A stretch of DNA of 64,000 nt. Source: Limonium bicolor. Taxonomy: Eukaryota; Streptophyta; Magnoliopsida; Caryophyllales; Plumbaginaceae. Positions 49,726 through 60,900 of this stretch are shown in pieces. The stretch spans positions 127,535,503 through 127,599,502 of the forward strand of contig CM041783.1 of the NCBI GenBank assembly GCA_023374045.1. The letters are read 5' to 3'. The notes under the pieces are model-generated. The model saw only the letters and a list, made by a program, of their open reading frames with translations. It was not told the DNA's origin and did not search any database. How positions within the stretch are numbered: the stretch's first letter is position 1; every line of letters starts with the position of its first letter. The position numbers were made by a program, and so were the translations under genes.

Positions 49726-51499
49726 TGTTATACCCAAAATTTTGACCCCCTGGTTAAGGTCTACGAGGTTGTGAGAGCCATCTTCATCAAACAGTAAGAG
49801 ACTCCGGCCCGATCGGCGTGTTCCAGGGCCTGAGGAGCAGTTTCGTCATTGTCAGGGGCGTTTTCGTAATTTTTAAGGCTTCTGAGTTCTCCTATAGGCT
49901 TTCTCTCTCCTCCAAAGGGTGCCCAAATCAGCTCGAAATGCTTTGATATTTTAACCCATGATAGAGGATGACATTTTAAGCATAATGGCGTTGGAATTTT
50001 GATTTTTCGAATTTCCAATAATTTTCTAGCAATTTCTGATTGAATCTGACGAGAAATTCAATTTAAAAATGCTCCAGCATTTAAAAAATTCGTTTCCACC
50101 TCAGAAAATTCATAATATCCATTCTTGACATGTGGTTAAAATTTCATAGCAAAATTCCTTTGGGAAGTTGCTTAGTTAAAATATCGAAAAATCTTACTTT
50201 TACTAGATTCTCTTTATCTTTAAGGAAGTCTATATAAGGGGATAGGTTTTTGGATAAAATCAGAACCTCACACACTCAAGAACCCTAGAGAGTCAGAAAA
50301 CACGGCCTCCTCTCTCTCTCTCACGTTTTCCAACACCCGGCCACCCAAATCATACTGAAAATCCCCCGAAATCACCATCTAAACACGTTTTCCAATCCCC
50401 AAAGCACCAATAATCATCAAAACCTCACAAAAACACCTCTAAAACGTGAAGAATAGCAAGGACAACCAGCAACCAGAAGCTTGGGTCGAAATCCTCTCGG
50501 GTCTGCCATCAACGGAGCACTCGACGAGTCCCGGTGTGAAGAAACGTTGTGAATCCGAAGGTAAAACAGGTAGAAACTCCACTTCCCTGACTCACCACGG
50601 TATTATCTGTCTTGCCTCAAAATTTGGGCTCAAACTAACCTTCGTAGGCTTCTGTATTGCTGTTTATTTAAGCCTCTGTCAGATAACTTGTTTGCTAAGT
50701 TTCGTGCTTAATTCGAATTCAAATTGAAAACTTTCAATCACTAACGTCTTGTACATCTTTCAGGCTACACACCCATAAAATTTTAGCTCAAAACACCCTC
50801 GGGAACCCTCGGAAAACCCCTGTCCGTGGGTGGTCCGTGACCTCGGACCTATGGTCCGGGACCTCGGACGCGTTGTCCGAGACCACGGACACCCACGGAC
50901 GGCGGCGGGATTTTAAAAATTCAAAATTTAGGTTTTTTCCAATGATGTCCGGGCCCACGGACATCCTGTCCGTGGCCCCGGACTTTGCAAATTTTTGTTT
51001 TCCTTCAATTTCGACTTTCTCTATATTTAGGTTAACTGGGGCGTGGTCTCGGACCTTTGGTCCGTGGCTACGGACGTAAGCAAAATTTGACCTATTCTGC
51101 CTCCGAAACCCTAGTTTAGGTAGCTTTTAATTTCACTTTAATTTCTGTCACAAAAATGCTAAAAACACAAAAAAACAGAAGCTTGCGCACTTAGGTTAAA
51201 CGACTCGTAATAAGCCGTTAATAACTGAGTAGAGGAAAACGACCTAGGAAGGGTAATGAAAGTAATTGAACCCTAAATAAGTCGAATACCAAGCCCCCGA
51301 ACCAGAACTTCCTTTCCTAATTTGATCTAGGTTAAAATTAGGTGGCGACTCATAATAGGTTCCAGTGAGCTAGCCTGGGTTTTAATAATTATTGTTATAT
51401 GACATAGTTATTAATCTTAGGTTATAAGTGGACCTGAAACCCGGTTAGATCCTAATCAATTTAATCAACATAGGATAGGGTTTAAAATCGAGGTTCACA
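49726..51499 (+). repeat. Element D 3' LTR
   Basis: It is nearly identical to 41782-43562, with a TATA box at 50231-50238 and a CCGTGG palindrome region at about 50820-51075. Small indels near 50330, 50460 and 51040 distinguish it. It is followed by CAATA. Confidence 0.94.
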
Positions 51500-52770
51500 C
51501 AATATTGTAGTACCATGACTACACAAGCTCAAAGTTATTTATACAACACCAACATAAGTTTCACAAAGGAAATAAAACCAACACAAGGTAAGCTCTTTAC
51601 CTTGTTTATTTTCAGTTTTCACTCCTCTTCTTCCTCTTTCTCTTGTTCCCTTTTTCTCTTCTTGTTTCCCACACCACACAAGGATTATGGATTGCTAGCT
51701 ACAACCATATCCCATCACACATATAACCACAAGTCAATTTCAATTTCCTCCACACAACCTAATATTTTTAAGAGGTAGTTTTTCAAAGTTTAGTTTAGAT
51801 ATTACCTTAGAATAACCAAATAGATATCTTGGCAATCAATTGGAATATTTTCCAACACCCCACAAAAACATGAGGGTTCGGCTGAAATGAGAAGGATTTT
51901 CAACGTGAGGGAAAAATCTCACAAATTGTAGAAACAAGCTTGCAAAGGCCTAAACTTCCACTTAATATTACCTTAAGGCATCAAGGAGGTGAATGAGGGT
52001 TAGAATCAGCCCTTCAAGCTTCAAAAGCTCCAACATCCATGGAAGTGAAGATGGAGGAATCGAGACTTTGTTGGGTGGAAATCGAAGCTCTCACCGAGAG
52101 GAATCTAACGGTACAAATTTTGTGTGATTTGGTGGAGAATTGAACAAGATAATAGAAGAAGAAGATGGAGGTGGTGAGCTGTTTGGAATCGCCTCGCGTA
52201 CAGAGGAGGAAGAAGGAGTTTACAGAGAGCTGGGGCAAATCGTGAGAATAAGAAGAAGAGAGTGAGAGGTAAGTACTTTACTTTTTACTTTATACTATTT
52301 GCTTATTTATTTATTTATTTACTTTTCCTCTTATTACTTAATAGCTAGCAAGATATTAATGGGTGTATGCTTATTAAATAAAACCGGCCCACATTAATTA
52401 ATAGCCCGGGTCGTTTTTCGTCTTTTCGAATTAAACGCGTTTCGTCTCCCGGTTTCGACACTATTCATTTACCGGGTCCGTTTTCCGGAATTTCCTCGTT
52501 TAATTAATTTTGAATAGCTCTAGACCCACACTATGGTCTAATTATGGATATTTAACTAACTATAATTATTACGAGTTAATTAAACCCGTTTAAAATCACG
52601 TTTTCCCCAGTTTCTCGAAAAACGCGTTTTAATGCTCGTTTACGTTTGGAACTCGTTTTACAAATCCGTTTTCTTCGGGAATCGTTCCTACATATTTATT
52701 TAGGACTAATTAAGCTTTTAAATATTCCATTTGCCTAATTAATCACTATTTTTAATCCCGGGGTATTTCA
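51500..52770 (-). mobile_element. Family-C solo LTR (C2), right part
   Basis: It resumes the LTR after element D with the duplicated CAATA and ends GGGGTATTTCA, followed by the duplicated CGATC. It is collinear with 2040-3442 of C1. It contains no gene. Confidence 0.92.
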
Positions 52771-52775
52771 CGATC

Positions 52776-53315
52776 GGAGACGATCGTCTTCGGTACCCCA
52801 TGGTACCGGATGTGCTCTGTGGTGAACACCTCAGCTAGTTTGGGCACCTTCCATGTGTCCTTGATAGGTATGAACTTAGCTGTCTTATTTAACCTATCCA
52901 CTATCACCCAAATTGTGTTCAATCCACCTTTGGCTGGAGGGAGACCGACCACAAAATCCTTACTAATATCGTCAAAATTCCAGCATGGTACCGGTAATGA
53001 CTGAATCTGGCCTCCTAGTCGCCGATGCTCGAAATTCACCTTCTGACAGGTGAGACATCGGGAGACGAAGTCCGCTACATCCCTCTTCATCCCGCTCCAC
53101 CAGAATAACTTCTTTAAATCCTTGTACATCTTGGTGGCTCCAGGATGTACTGACAATGTAGAGGAATGAGCATCAGCGAGAATCCTGGTCTGAAGTTCTA
53201 TCGCATCCTAAGGAACGCAGAGTCTGCCTCTGACTCGAAGGTGTCCCTCGCTGTCTAGCTCATAGTCATACTTCAGACCATTAATCAACCCATCCGCTAA
53301 TTTCTGCCTGACACC
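52776..53315 (-). pseudogene. pol: Element E pol: integrase N-terminal half
   Basis: It contains the His-His/Cys-Cys zinc finger (HPGATKMY to CLTC, about 53046-53147) and the first catalytic Asp in KDFVVGLP (near 52958). It ends at TIVS, where the C2 LTR cut the gene just before the second Asp. It is in the same frame as the RNase H part upstream but has in-frame TAGs at 53316-53318 and 53208-53210. The integrase inserts the DNA copy; here it is inactive. Confidence 0.93.
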
Positions 53316-54770
53316 CTATAGATACACATCACTGTCCTGAGCTGCATATACCTCCTCAGCTATCGTGGTCGTCTCTATGAGAGCAAGAAGTGAATGTGCT
53401 CTTCTGCTTAGAGTGTCTGCCACGACATTCCCTTTACCCTCAGTGTACTGGAGGTCGATATCATAATCAGCTTGTAGCTCGATCCACTGTCGCTGTCTCA
53501 AGTTCAGCTCCTTCTGGGTCCAGATGTATTTCAAACTCTTATGATCTGTCATAATTCGGACCGTGGCTCCATACAGGTAGTGTCGCCAGATCTTCAAAGC
53601 AAAAACTATGGCGAGGAGCTCAAGGTCATGTGTGGGATAATTTTCTTCGTGCTTCTTCAGATGTCGAGAAGCGTAAGCCATAACTCTGTCATTCTGCATC
53701 AATACTCCACCGATCCCCTTGCCTGAAGCATCGCAGTAAACCTCGAATCCTTCATTTCCCTCGGGGATTACCAATACTGGAGCTGTGGTCAGAGCATCCT
53801 TCAGTGCCTGAAAGAAGACCTCACATGCCTCTGTCCATACAAACGGGCTATCCTTCTTCATCAGAGAGGTTAAGGGCTTGGCTAGCCTGGAGAAATCCTT
53901 AACAAAGCGTCTATAATAGCCAGCCTACCCAAGGAAGCTCCGAATCTCAGTCACTGAGCGAGGTCTGTGCCAGCTCTTCACCGTCTCAATTTTAGCTGGG
54001 TCCACTGGAACTCCCTCAGCTGAGATCACATGACCAAGAAATGATACCTTGTCCAGCCAGAATTCACACTTGCTGAACTTGGCATAGAGTTGACTCTCTC
54101 TCAGAGTCTCCAAGACTGTCCTAAAATGTTGCTCATGTTCCTCCCTACTCTTGGAGAAGATCAAAATATCGTCTATGAATACGACCACTGACTTGTCTAG
54201 CTGGGCTTGGAAGACCCTCTGCATTAGATCCATGAATCTCGCTGGTGCGTTAGTCAGTCCAAAAGGCATCACTGTGAACTCGTAATGGCCGTATCTGGTT
54301 CGGAACGCTGTCTTCTCTATATCTGATTCAGCTACTGCTATCTGATGATATCCGGAACGCAGATCAATCTTGGAGAACACCCTTGCTCCCTTCAGCTAGT
54401 CAAATAGGTCATCGATCCTGGGCAGTGGGTACTTGTTCTTGATCGTGACATTATTCAACTCCCTGTAGTCAATAAATAATCTCATGCTTTCGTCCTTCTT
54501 CTTGACGAACAGCACAGGAGCACCCCAAGGTGAGACACTGGGTCGGATGAAACCCTTATCTAGTAACTCCTGCAGTTGTTTCTTCAATTCAACCATCTCC
54601 GCAGGGCCCATCCGGTAGGGTGCTTTGGCAATCGGTCCTACACCAGGTATGAGGTCGATGTTGAACTCAACCTCCCTCAGTGGTGGTAGTCCAGGTAACT
54701 CCTCTGGAAAAACATCGGGGTACTCCGACACAACTGGTACGTCACTCTGGAACTTCGGGTCTGTCCTCAT
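53316..54770 (-). pseudogene. pol: Element E pol: reverse transcriptase and RNase H
   Basis: This Ty3/gypsy RT starts near [15 protein letters not shown] and runs through [15 protein letters not shown], the YRELN block, [11 protein letters not shown] and the catalytic FIDD (54168-54179). RNase H follows, with VYCDASGKG (catalytic Asp near 53730) and TDHKSLKYI. The whole stretch is one frame, broken only by TAG at 54396-54398 (where the family has Gln in FDQLKGA), 53925-53927 (normally Leu in FLGLAGYYRRF) and 53316-53318. No frameshift is seen. Sequence and gene order (PR-RT-RH-IN-chromodomain) fit the chromovirus Tekay/Del clade. Confidence 0.94.
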
Positions 54771-55367
54771 ATCCTAGGCATAACAGTAGTAGGCGGTCGC
54801 TCCCTTGGACACCTCCTTCATCAGGGATAATGCCGATACAACCTTCACAGTCGGCTGCTTGGGCTGCATTCGGTATGATACTGTGATCCCTGTAGCTGAC
54901 TTCAAGAGGAGACGGTGCTTTGCACAGTGTAGCCTACCTCTGTATCACTGTAGCGTGTTCATGCCCACAATTATGTCGAACCCCATGCTTGGGAAGACAA
55001 TGGCATCAAAGAGAAAATCTGCTCCCTTGATGTGTATGTTCAAGTCCTTACATTGCTTACTGCACATGATTAACTCTCTGGATGGCAATAAGACTGAGCA
55101 GTCATGGATATCCTCTGTAGGGGCATCTATCTTAGCATGAAATGCCTGGGATATGAATGAATGAGAGGCTCCAGAATCAAACAGATGAGTGGCTTCCACC
55201 TCATTAATTAAGAACGTGCCTGAAACCACATAGTAAGTTCTAAGATTCTCAGGCAACTCTTCCAAGGTAATAAATCAGGCTAGTAGTTATACCTGTGATG
55301 ACCATCCCATTGCTCTTCGCTTGAGCCTGGTTCAACACAGTTAACCTGATCTCTAAGTTCCCAACCC
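54771..55367 (-). pseudogene. pol: Element E pol: protease and linker
   Basis: This is an aspartic protease with active site FDSGASHSF (DSGA at 55167-55178) and the downstream block GFDIIVGMNTL. An in-frame TGA at 54945-54947 and a TAG at 54774-54776 interrupt the way to RT. Upstream, a segment reading LNQAQAKSNGMVITG (about 55310-55367) is open in the gag frame if the predicted splice 56359 to 55368 is used, but it is one base out of frame with the protease. That implies a further indel or an unrecognised splice. Confidence 0.88.
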
Positions 55368-56359
55368 CTACAACAACGCAATAAACTCATAAGATTTTCA
55401 TTCTTATTAAGGTCTTCATGAGCATTTTAAATATTACAATGCTGAAATTGCAAAAATACAAGGCTAGATCTGTCTAAAGGTTAGGTTTAAACGGCCAGGT
55501 TTCATGTGGGTCTGGTTGATGATGGATGTGGGGGCTGTGTGGGGCTTAATTCTCTTCACCCCATGGTAGATAAGTTTGGCTGCTCCCCCGAATATCAGCA
55601 CATCACCCGACTTCAGGAGGATCTTTGTAGCAAGATCCATTCTCTTCTGATCTCCAAATAGGAATTCCGTGTCGTCTCCAAGTGATATGGACACCACTGG
55701 AACTCCTCTGGTGAGGGACTCTAGAGACTCGTCCCTATCCTGATGCATTCCTAGCTTACCTTCTTTTCCATAGAAGTTGATGATGCACACGTCTGAGGTT
55801 AGGTCTGGGACGGGTTCATCCTCCAATTCTTGGGCTGCTTTAACTGCAGCTCCAATGATGGTCTGCAACTCTCCTGGAATTGGTGGCACCTCCACCTCTT
55901 CATAGCTTCTAGTGGTGTGGTCCCACTTCTTACCTAGGCACATGATCTTCACCTTCATGGTTGAACCGTTCTTGAAGGTAGGGGTGTAAAAGTTTCCTCC
56001 TTTCACACCTAATTCTCTGATCTTGAGGATCAATGCATATTGGTCAGCTGAGGTAAAAAATTCTCGTAATAAGACCATCCCGGGTCTTAATATCTCACAC
56101 TTCTCTGGTGGGTGTGGTTTGGCTTCAAAGGGAATGGTGGGTGTGGAAATAGGCAATACAAGAAAGCAAATATCGAAAGTTGAATGAAAACAACAATTGC
56201 CATTAAGTAAACAAGTCAAGGTTCAAACTGGTCTTAGCACAAAGATGTAAAAGAAAAAAGGGATTTATAGTTCACCCCTTTACAATATGGAGAAAGATTA
56301 CTTGAAGAAATGAAGCGAAAGGAAAGTCTAAGCTTCTTCAGTAAAATGGTAGTCCTCAC
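55368..56359 (-). other. Predicted alternative intron enclosing AlkB
   Basis: The donor CTG/GTGAGG is at 56359 and the acceptor TTGTTGTAG/GGG is at 55368 (992 nt). Joining them keeps the gag frame into the LNQAQAKSNGMVITG segment before the protease. A second acceptor at 56123, after a strong pyrimidine-rich tract ending TTTGAAG, joins the same donor to AlkB in frame (237-nt intron). Both predictions rest only on splice consensus and phase; no transcript evidence is available here. Confidence 0.45.
55464..56122 (-). CDS. AlkB-family Fe(II)/2-oxoglutarate dioxygenase carried by element E
   Basis: AlkB enzymes oxidatively remove methyl or alkyl groups from bases in DNA or RNA. The open frame runs from 56219 (no ATG until 56078) to a TAG at 55464. 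The dioxygenase core of about 210 residues begins CEILRPGMVLLREF and fits the size of E. coli AlkB. Counting from 56219, the key residues are NFY 148-150, the iron ligands H159 and D161 in GMHQDRDES, distal H219 in LIYHGV, and R243, N245 and R249 in RLNLTFRQ, the RxNxTxR 2-oxoglutarate signature at the very C-terminus. The LGKKWD, VVSISLGD, FLFGDQ and KSGDVLIFGG blocks resemble the plant ALKBH1-like group. It lies on the same strand as gag and pol, between the gag zinc knuckle and the protease. No stop or frameshift interrupts it, unlike its neighbours. With no ATG near the domain start, a spliced Gag-AlkB start (acceptor 56123) or ATG 56078 are the options. I am sure of the fold; expression and target are inference. 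Confidence 0.9.
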
Positions 56360-57629
56360 CAGGTGAACTCAGGTCATCATTCGCTGATTCGACACGGTCC
56401 ACCAGGTTGAGAGCTGGTGCTTTTTCTGGCCTCTAAGGGTAGTTCTGGGCAGGGCGATGGGTAGATGGTCCAGCACCTCCGGTGCCACCTCTACCTCCTC
56501 CTCCATTAGTATTAGTAGCTAGGGCTTTAGTCGCTGACCCGGTGTGTGGCTTGTAGTTCCTGGATTCCGGGTTCGAGAAGCACTCAAAGGATCTGTGCCC
56601 CTTCCTGCCGCAGTGGTGACACGTCACCAGAGTTCCGTCACACTCCTTTCCTGGATGGTAAAATGTAACCACATTGTAGATTCTGATTTATCTTACCACT
56701 AGGTGGCTGGGAGCGGATTGGCTCAGCATCGGTATGTGAGGGGACTATGGCCTTTTCATTCTTCCCCTTGAAGAACTTGCCCTTCCTCTCATAGTTTGGG
56801 GAAGATTTTCCTCCACTACCTCCTCCAGCATCTCCCTTCCTCTTGCCTAGCACAGAATCCTGATAGGCAATGGTGGTTTCGCAGTCATTTGCATCATCAG
56901 CTAGTTCCTGTCGTTACAATATGTGTTAGTGGTGAAATCTTATCATACTAGAAATTCCAAAGTCATATTCCATACCTGTAAAGTCTTTCCCCTGGTGGAA
57001 CCGATCATGGTCATGATCCTGAAGTTCAAGCCGGTATGAAATTTATCCACCAAGTACCTCGGAGCGTAAGCTCCCTCTCCAATGACAGCAAGCAACTCCA
57101 CAAACTTGTCATAGTACTCAGCAACAGAGGAAGTCCCTTGCTTCAGCTGCTCAAATTCACTTCTCATCCTATTCTGTAGATAGGATGGGTAGAACTTAGC
57201 ACTCAGGGCCATCAGAAAAGCTTGAAAATCAAAGTTCGCTTGGGCGGTCAGCTTGGCTCTAGCTGTCTGCCACCATCGATGAGCGGGCCCTTGGAGAAAG
57301 TAGGCCGCTATGTCCACTTGGCGATCTGCTGGAACATGTAGAGAGGTAAAAGCCTTTTGAATCTCGGAGACGTATTTCTCCAGAGCTTTCGGTACTGGCT
57401 GGCCTTCGTAGACTGGGGGACAAAGATCGTTGACCGCTTTCAACCAGTTGAACTCCCATGGACCGTTGGGTGGTGGTGGCGGTGGTTGAGGGATCTGAGC
57501 CTGCTGCTGAGCTAATGCAGCGGTCACAATCTGAGCTATGACCTCAGGGGTAACAGCGTCGGGTCCGTAACCACCTGGGGGTCCCGCACCTCGTCCTCCT
57601 CGTCCTCCGCGTCCTCCTCTTTGAGACAT
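56360..57629 (-). pseudogene. gag: Element E gag (capsid and zinc knuckle), with putative small intron
   Basis: It starts at ATG 57629 (MSQRGGRGGRGGRGAGPPGG, RGG repeats), then a Gln/Pro-rich stretch and a capsid domain with AAYFLQGPAHRWWQ and FYPSYLQNRMRSEFEQLKQG, typical of chromovirus Gag. The frame continues after removing a candidate 68-nt intron (56908-56975, CAG/GTATGG ... GACAG/GAA), then GKRKGD. It shifts near 56680 into the zinc knuckle CHHCGRKGHRSFEC (56580-56621). An in-frame TAG at 56433-56435 precedes the last 24 codons before the predicted splice donor at 56359; unspliced, the frame would stop at a TAG near 56331. Gag packages the RNA and forms the particle. This copy is broken. 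Confidence 0.9.
56908..56975 (-). other. Candidate 68-nt intron in gag
   Basis: Donor ACAG/GTATGG and acceptor ACGACAG/GAACTA. Its length is not a multiple of 3, it contains an in-frame stop, and its removal keeps the gag frame open for over 200 further bases. It could instead be an insertion. It is near the lower size limit for plant introns. Confidence 0.5.
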
Positions 57630-57900
57630 TTAACTGCTAAGGACGGTGTTTGTTGTTCAGAAGTTGTGTGTTAAATCTAGATATCTATGTAGTAACGTGC
57701 AAAGTGTTTCATAACTACCCAGAGACGGTATGTAATTAGAGTGTTCATGAGTAATGTAAGTAAAGTAAGGTATGGGGTAAGGGTAACGTGCCTTTCTAGA
57801 ATCCTCACTTCCCAATTCTACCCCACTTCCCCAGTTTTAAGGGCACCTATATTCTAAGTATTACACTCGGCTTGTTTTCTCAGGCTCAGAGCGTAACTAC
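57630..57900 (-). other. Element E short leader
   Basis: About 270 nt between primer site and gag ATG. It holds no gene, and I do not see the A/B leader hairpin here. Confidence 0.7.
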
Positions 57901-57912
57901 GCTCTGATACCA
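57901..57912 (-). other. Primer-binding site of element E
   Basis: Minus-strand TGGTATCAGAGC is an initiator-Met site 5 bp from the LTR. The 7-bp stem CAGAGCG / CGCTCTG with a 6-nt loop overlaps it, as in A and B. Confidence 0.93.
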
Positions 57913-57917
57913 CTTTC

Positions 57918-60900
57918 TGTAACGCCCCTATTTAACAAAAATGCAGCGGAAATAAAATACTAAGGCGATTATAGATCATCGGGTTCCAAACACCCGACAC
58001 AAAACCTCACCAATTATAACCTAGGATAATACAAAGGCTACGGTCTGAACTCGAGAAAATATCACATAACCCTAACAATAGAAGAAAAAAAACGCCAACA
58101 CTCCACAAATCCTAATTCCCATCCCAATCACTCATACTTTTCGTGGCCACCTGTAGAACAATCCATACCTGCAAGACGAAACCAAGCAGCCCACCCCGGG
58201 AGGGGTGAGTCAGTTCCCTGGAATGGAACTGGTACAACTCTCCAAAACAAAAGTTAAAAACATAACTCTTAAAATAAACAATAACTTGAAGCCAAACGCT
58301 TAAAACAAAAACAGAAGAACAAGGCACATCCAAATCACCAAGTCAAAGGTAACAAGTCAAGGATAAGGATAAATAACAAGAAAGTAAAGTTAGTCAATTA
58401 AAAGAAACCACATCATAAGTCAGTGAACATCCATTGCACGTGTTAGATTCAGTTCCAATTAGGAGTAGAAAGACCCAAGTAGTCACAAGGACTAGGAATG
58501 GAAGAAGAGACCCAAGAACCATAACTCAAGAGTGGAATAAAACCAATTGGGAGAGATGGCCCCCACCGCCAGTCAGTTGTCACAAGGACGAGGTAAACAG
58601 ACCTCCGCTGTCAGTTGTCCATATGAACGAGGTATAGCAGACCTCCGCTGCCACCGACCCGTTCTCAGTCATCGGTGAAAAGTGAGTGCACCACTTATTA
58701 GAAATAATCCATACCCAATACTAAGATTGACATTTTCCCATATTCCCACTAGATTATTAACTGTACAAGTGCAATACCAAAACACTCAGTCCTACAGAGT
58801 GTAGAGGCGTAAACCCTCAACAGTCAATATCTAATGAGGCAACCAGATAAGAGGAACCAATGATCATGTGAGTTGTACATCCAAGGCTCAGTTAGTCACA
58901 TCAAGCTGAGTTAGTCACACAAACAGCTTCCTTCCGAGATTCGTTCAAGCTCAGTTAGCGTTTCTCAAAACATTCCATAAAGTTCGTCACCAAAAGTATC
59001 TGAGTACGAGAAATTGTACCTAGTATATGTAGAAGCAATAACCAAACTTGAAAATGCGAACTACTTCCACTAATCACCTATAATTAAAGTATTCCAAGCA
59101 TTGATTAGTTAAGGCACTATAATGCTACACATCTTTCATTCTTACTAGTCTATAGTTTTGATTTACAGTTACTCTCTCCTAAGGATCTGGCTAGATCTCG
59201 TAATTAAATCTTTAATGTATATTTTAACTTATTCCATTTACCTACTCCTGAATATAGGTTTAGCTTAGTTAAACTCTTTAGTTACGCTTGGCTAACTTAC
59301 TTTAATACCTATTTAAGGTTTAGGATATGTATTTCCCCCTAATAGTCCACCTAGATGTCACATTAACATTTAATATTTTTAATTGTCACGTATGAGTTAG
59401 GTTTATCCTAATTTTTCCCTCTTATTATGTTTCCCATAAGGTATGTTACTTCTTTTATTTACTTCTAATGTATTTATATACACGCTTATATTTTCCTTAG
59501 GATTTATCCAAAACATTCTTTTAGAAATTCTTATTGTATTTAATTATATTTAATATCTTTTAGACATATCCACAACTGATATATGGTTTATAAAATAAAG
59601 TATTTTTCCTAGTTTTAATTAAGCATATTAACCCCCATATTATATAATAATAAAATGTAGTTTAATTTGAATCCTTGTTTTTATATAAGTTTCTATTTTA
59701 TTTCTCCCATATAAGAATATATATATCCATATATATATATATATATGTAACAATTTTTACTTCACTTAAAGTTAATACCCAAAATATTTATCAACATTCT
59801 GCTGTTAGATGTTAACTTAGTCTTGTCATATTTTTCCTAACCTAAAAAGTTTATTAACAGACTATACTTTAATTTTTGTTACATTAAAAACCTTATATTA
59901 TAAGATAACTTATGAAAAACCTTAGCATTACAATTTTTAAACCTATTTCCCCTTGGCCGAAAATTCCCAAATTAAGTATATAGTAGCTATAACATTTTAG
60001 ACATATTATAAAATTTTTATTTCATAAAAATATCCTTTTAAATTATCCAAATAATTCCATAATACTCGTAACTTGCAAAAATCATAACTTACGTTTAAAA
60101 CTCAAAACCCATATTAATTTACATCAAAATAAACTTGATTTTACAAGGAATCCATGGTTAAAATTTCAAGTCAAAATACCTTCGGGAAGGCCATTAAATA
60201 AATCTAGCAAATTAGGACTTTATTCTGAAAAACATATTAATTTATTACAACTTAAACCCCCACAATCTAATCTCGGCCGTCCATTTCTATTAACCACAAT
60301 CGGACAGCCTACAGCTCGCGAGTTCATCAGAACCTCCCAAATCGCACCCGAGTACTAATCCCTTGATATCTCACAATCTACCGAACGAAATTCAACGATT
60401 CTTGTTCCTATCGATTCGAAATTAAATTCCGGTTCTATTGGTACCGATTTCCCTAATTATCATGCAGAATTGAAGATTTTCGAATCTGGGTTAGAAGTTA
60501 GGGTTTATATTTCGGTTTGAATTCGACAGGTTCCCCTATTGTAATCCGTAATAGACTAAATTGGCATGCGGGTTCGACCGATAATGAAGTTACGATTGGC
60601 AACAATGGAGCAATTTGATCAGAAACTCACCGGAATTGCATTAACGGGGAGAATCAAATCGGAAATTCTAGAAACTTGTTATTTTATGTGCAGTTCGGGT
60701 ATGTCACTTCTCGAATCAACTCGCGCCAACTGAGAGGGATTTGATACATGAAACCTATCACAATCCAAACTAGACATGTAACTCTAGACGTTAGTGGAAG
60801 AATCATTGAATTTGATGAACTAGGGATAAAGTTACAGATCTCACAAGATCTGTGTTTACCTAGTCGGTTTCGGAATAAACTGGGCAGAAAAACCACCGTG

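Larger units (their letters stand above)
41782..51499 (+). mobile_element. Element D: Ogre/Tat-like non-autonomous LTR retrotransposon
   Basis: This 9.7-kb plus-strand element has LTRs of 1781 and 1774 bp, perfect CAATA duplications, a primer site TGGCGACTCTGCTGGGGA of the kind used by Ogre/Tat elements, and a GGGGGGCAATC polypurine tract. The LTRs are very similar, so it is fairly young. There is no RT, RNase H or integrase. The body has one damaged ORF and a long 3' region of tandem repeats, which is common in the Tat/Ogre group. It lies inside LTR C2 in the opposite orientation to its host. Confidence 0.92.

Noticed and set aside
55464..56122. AlkB as a fragment of an integrated plant RNA virus
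   Set aside because: No viral replicase, helicase or coat sequence is adjacent; the blocks around the core resemble plant ALKBH1-like proteins, and gag and pol flank it on the same strand.
55464..56122. AlkB as an ordinary host gene interrupted by the element
   Set aside because: It lies precisely between gag and protease of one element, without its own introns, LTRs or duplications that I can see. I cannot fully exclude a retrocopy insertion.
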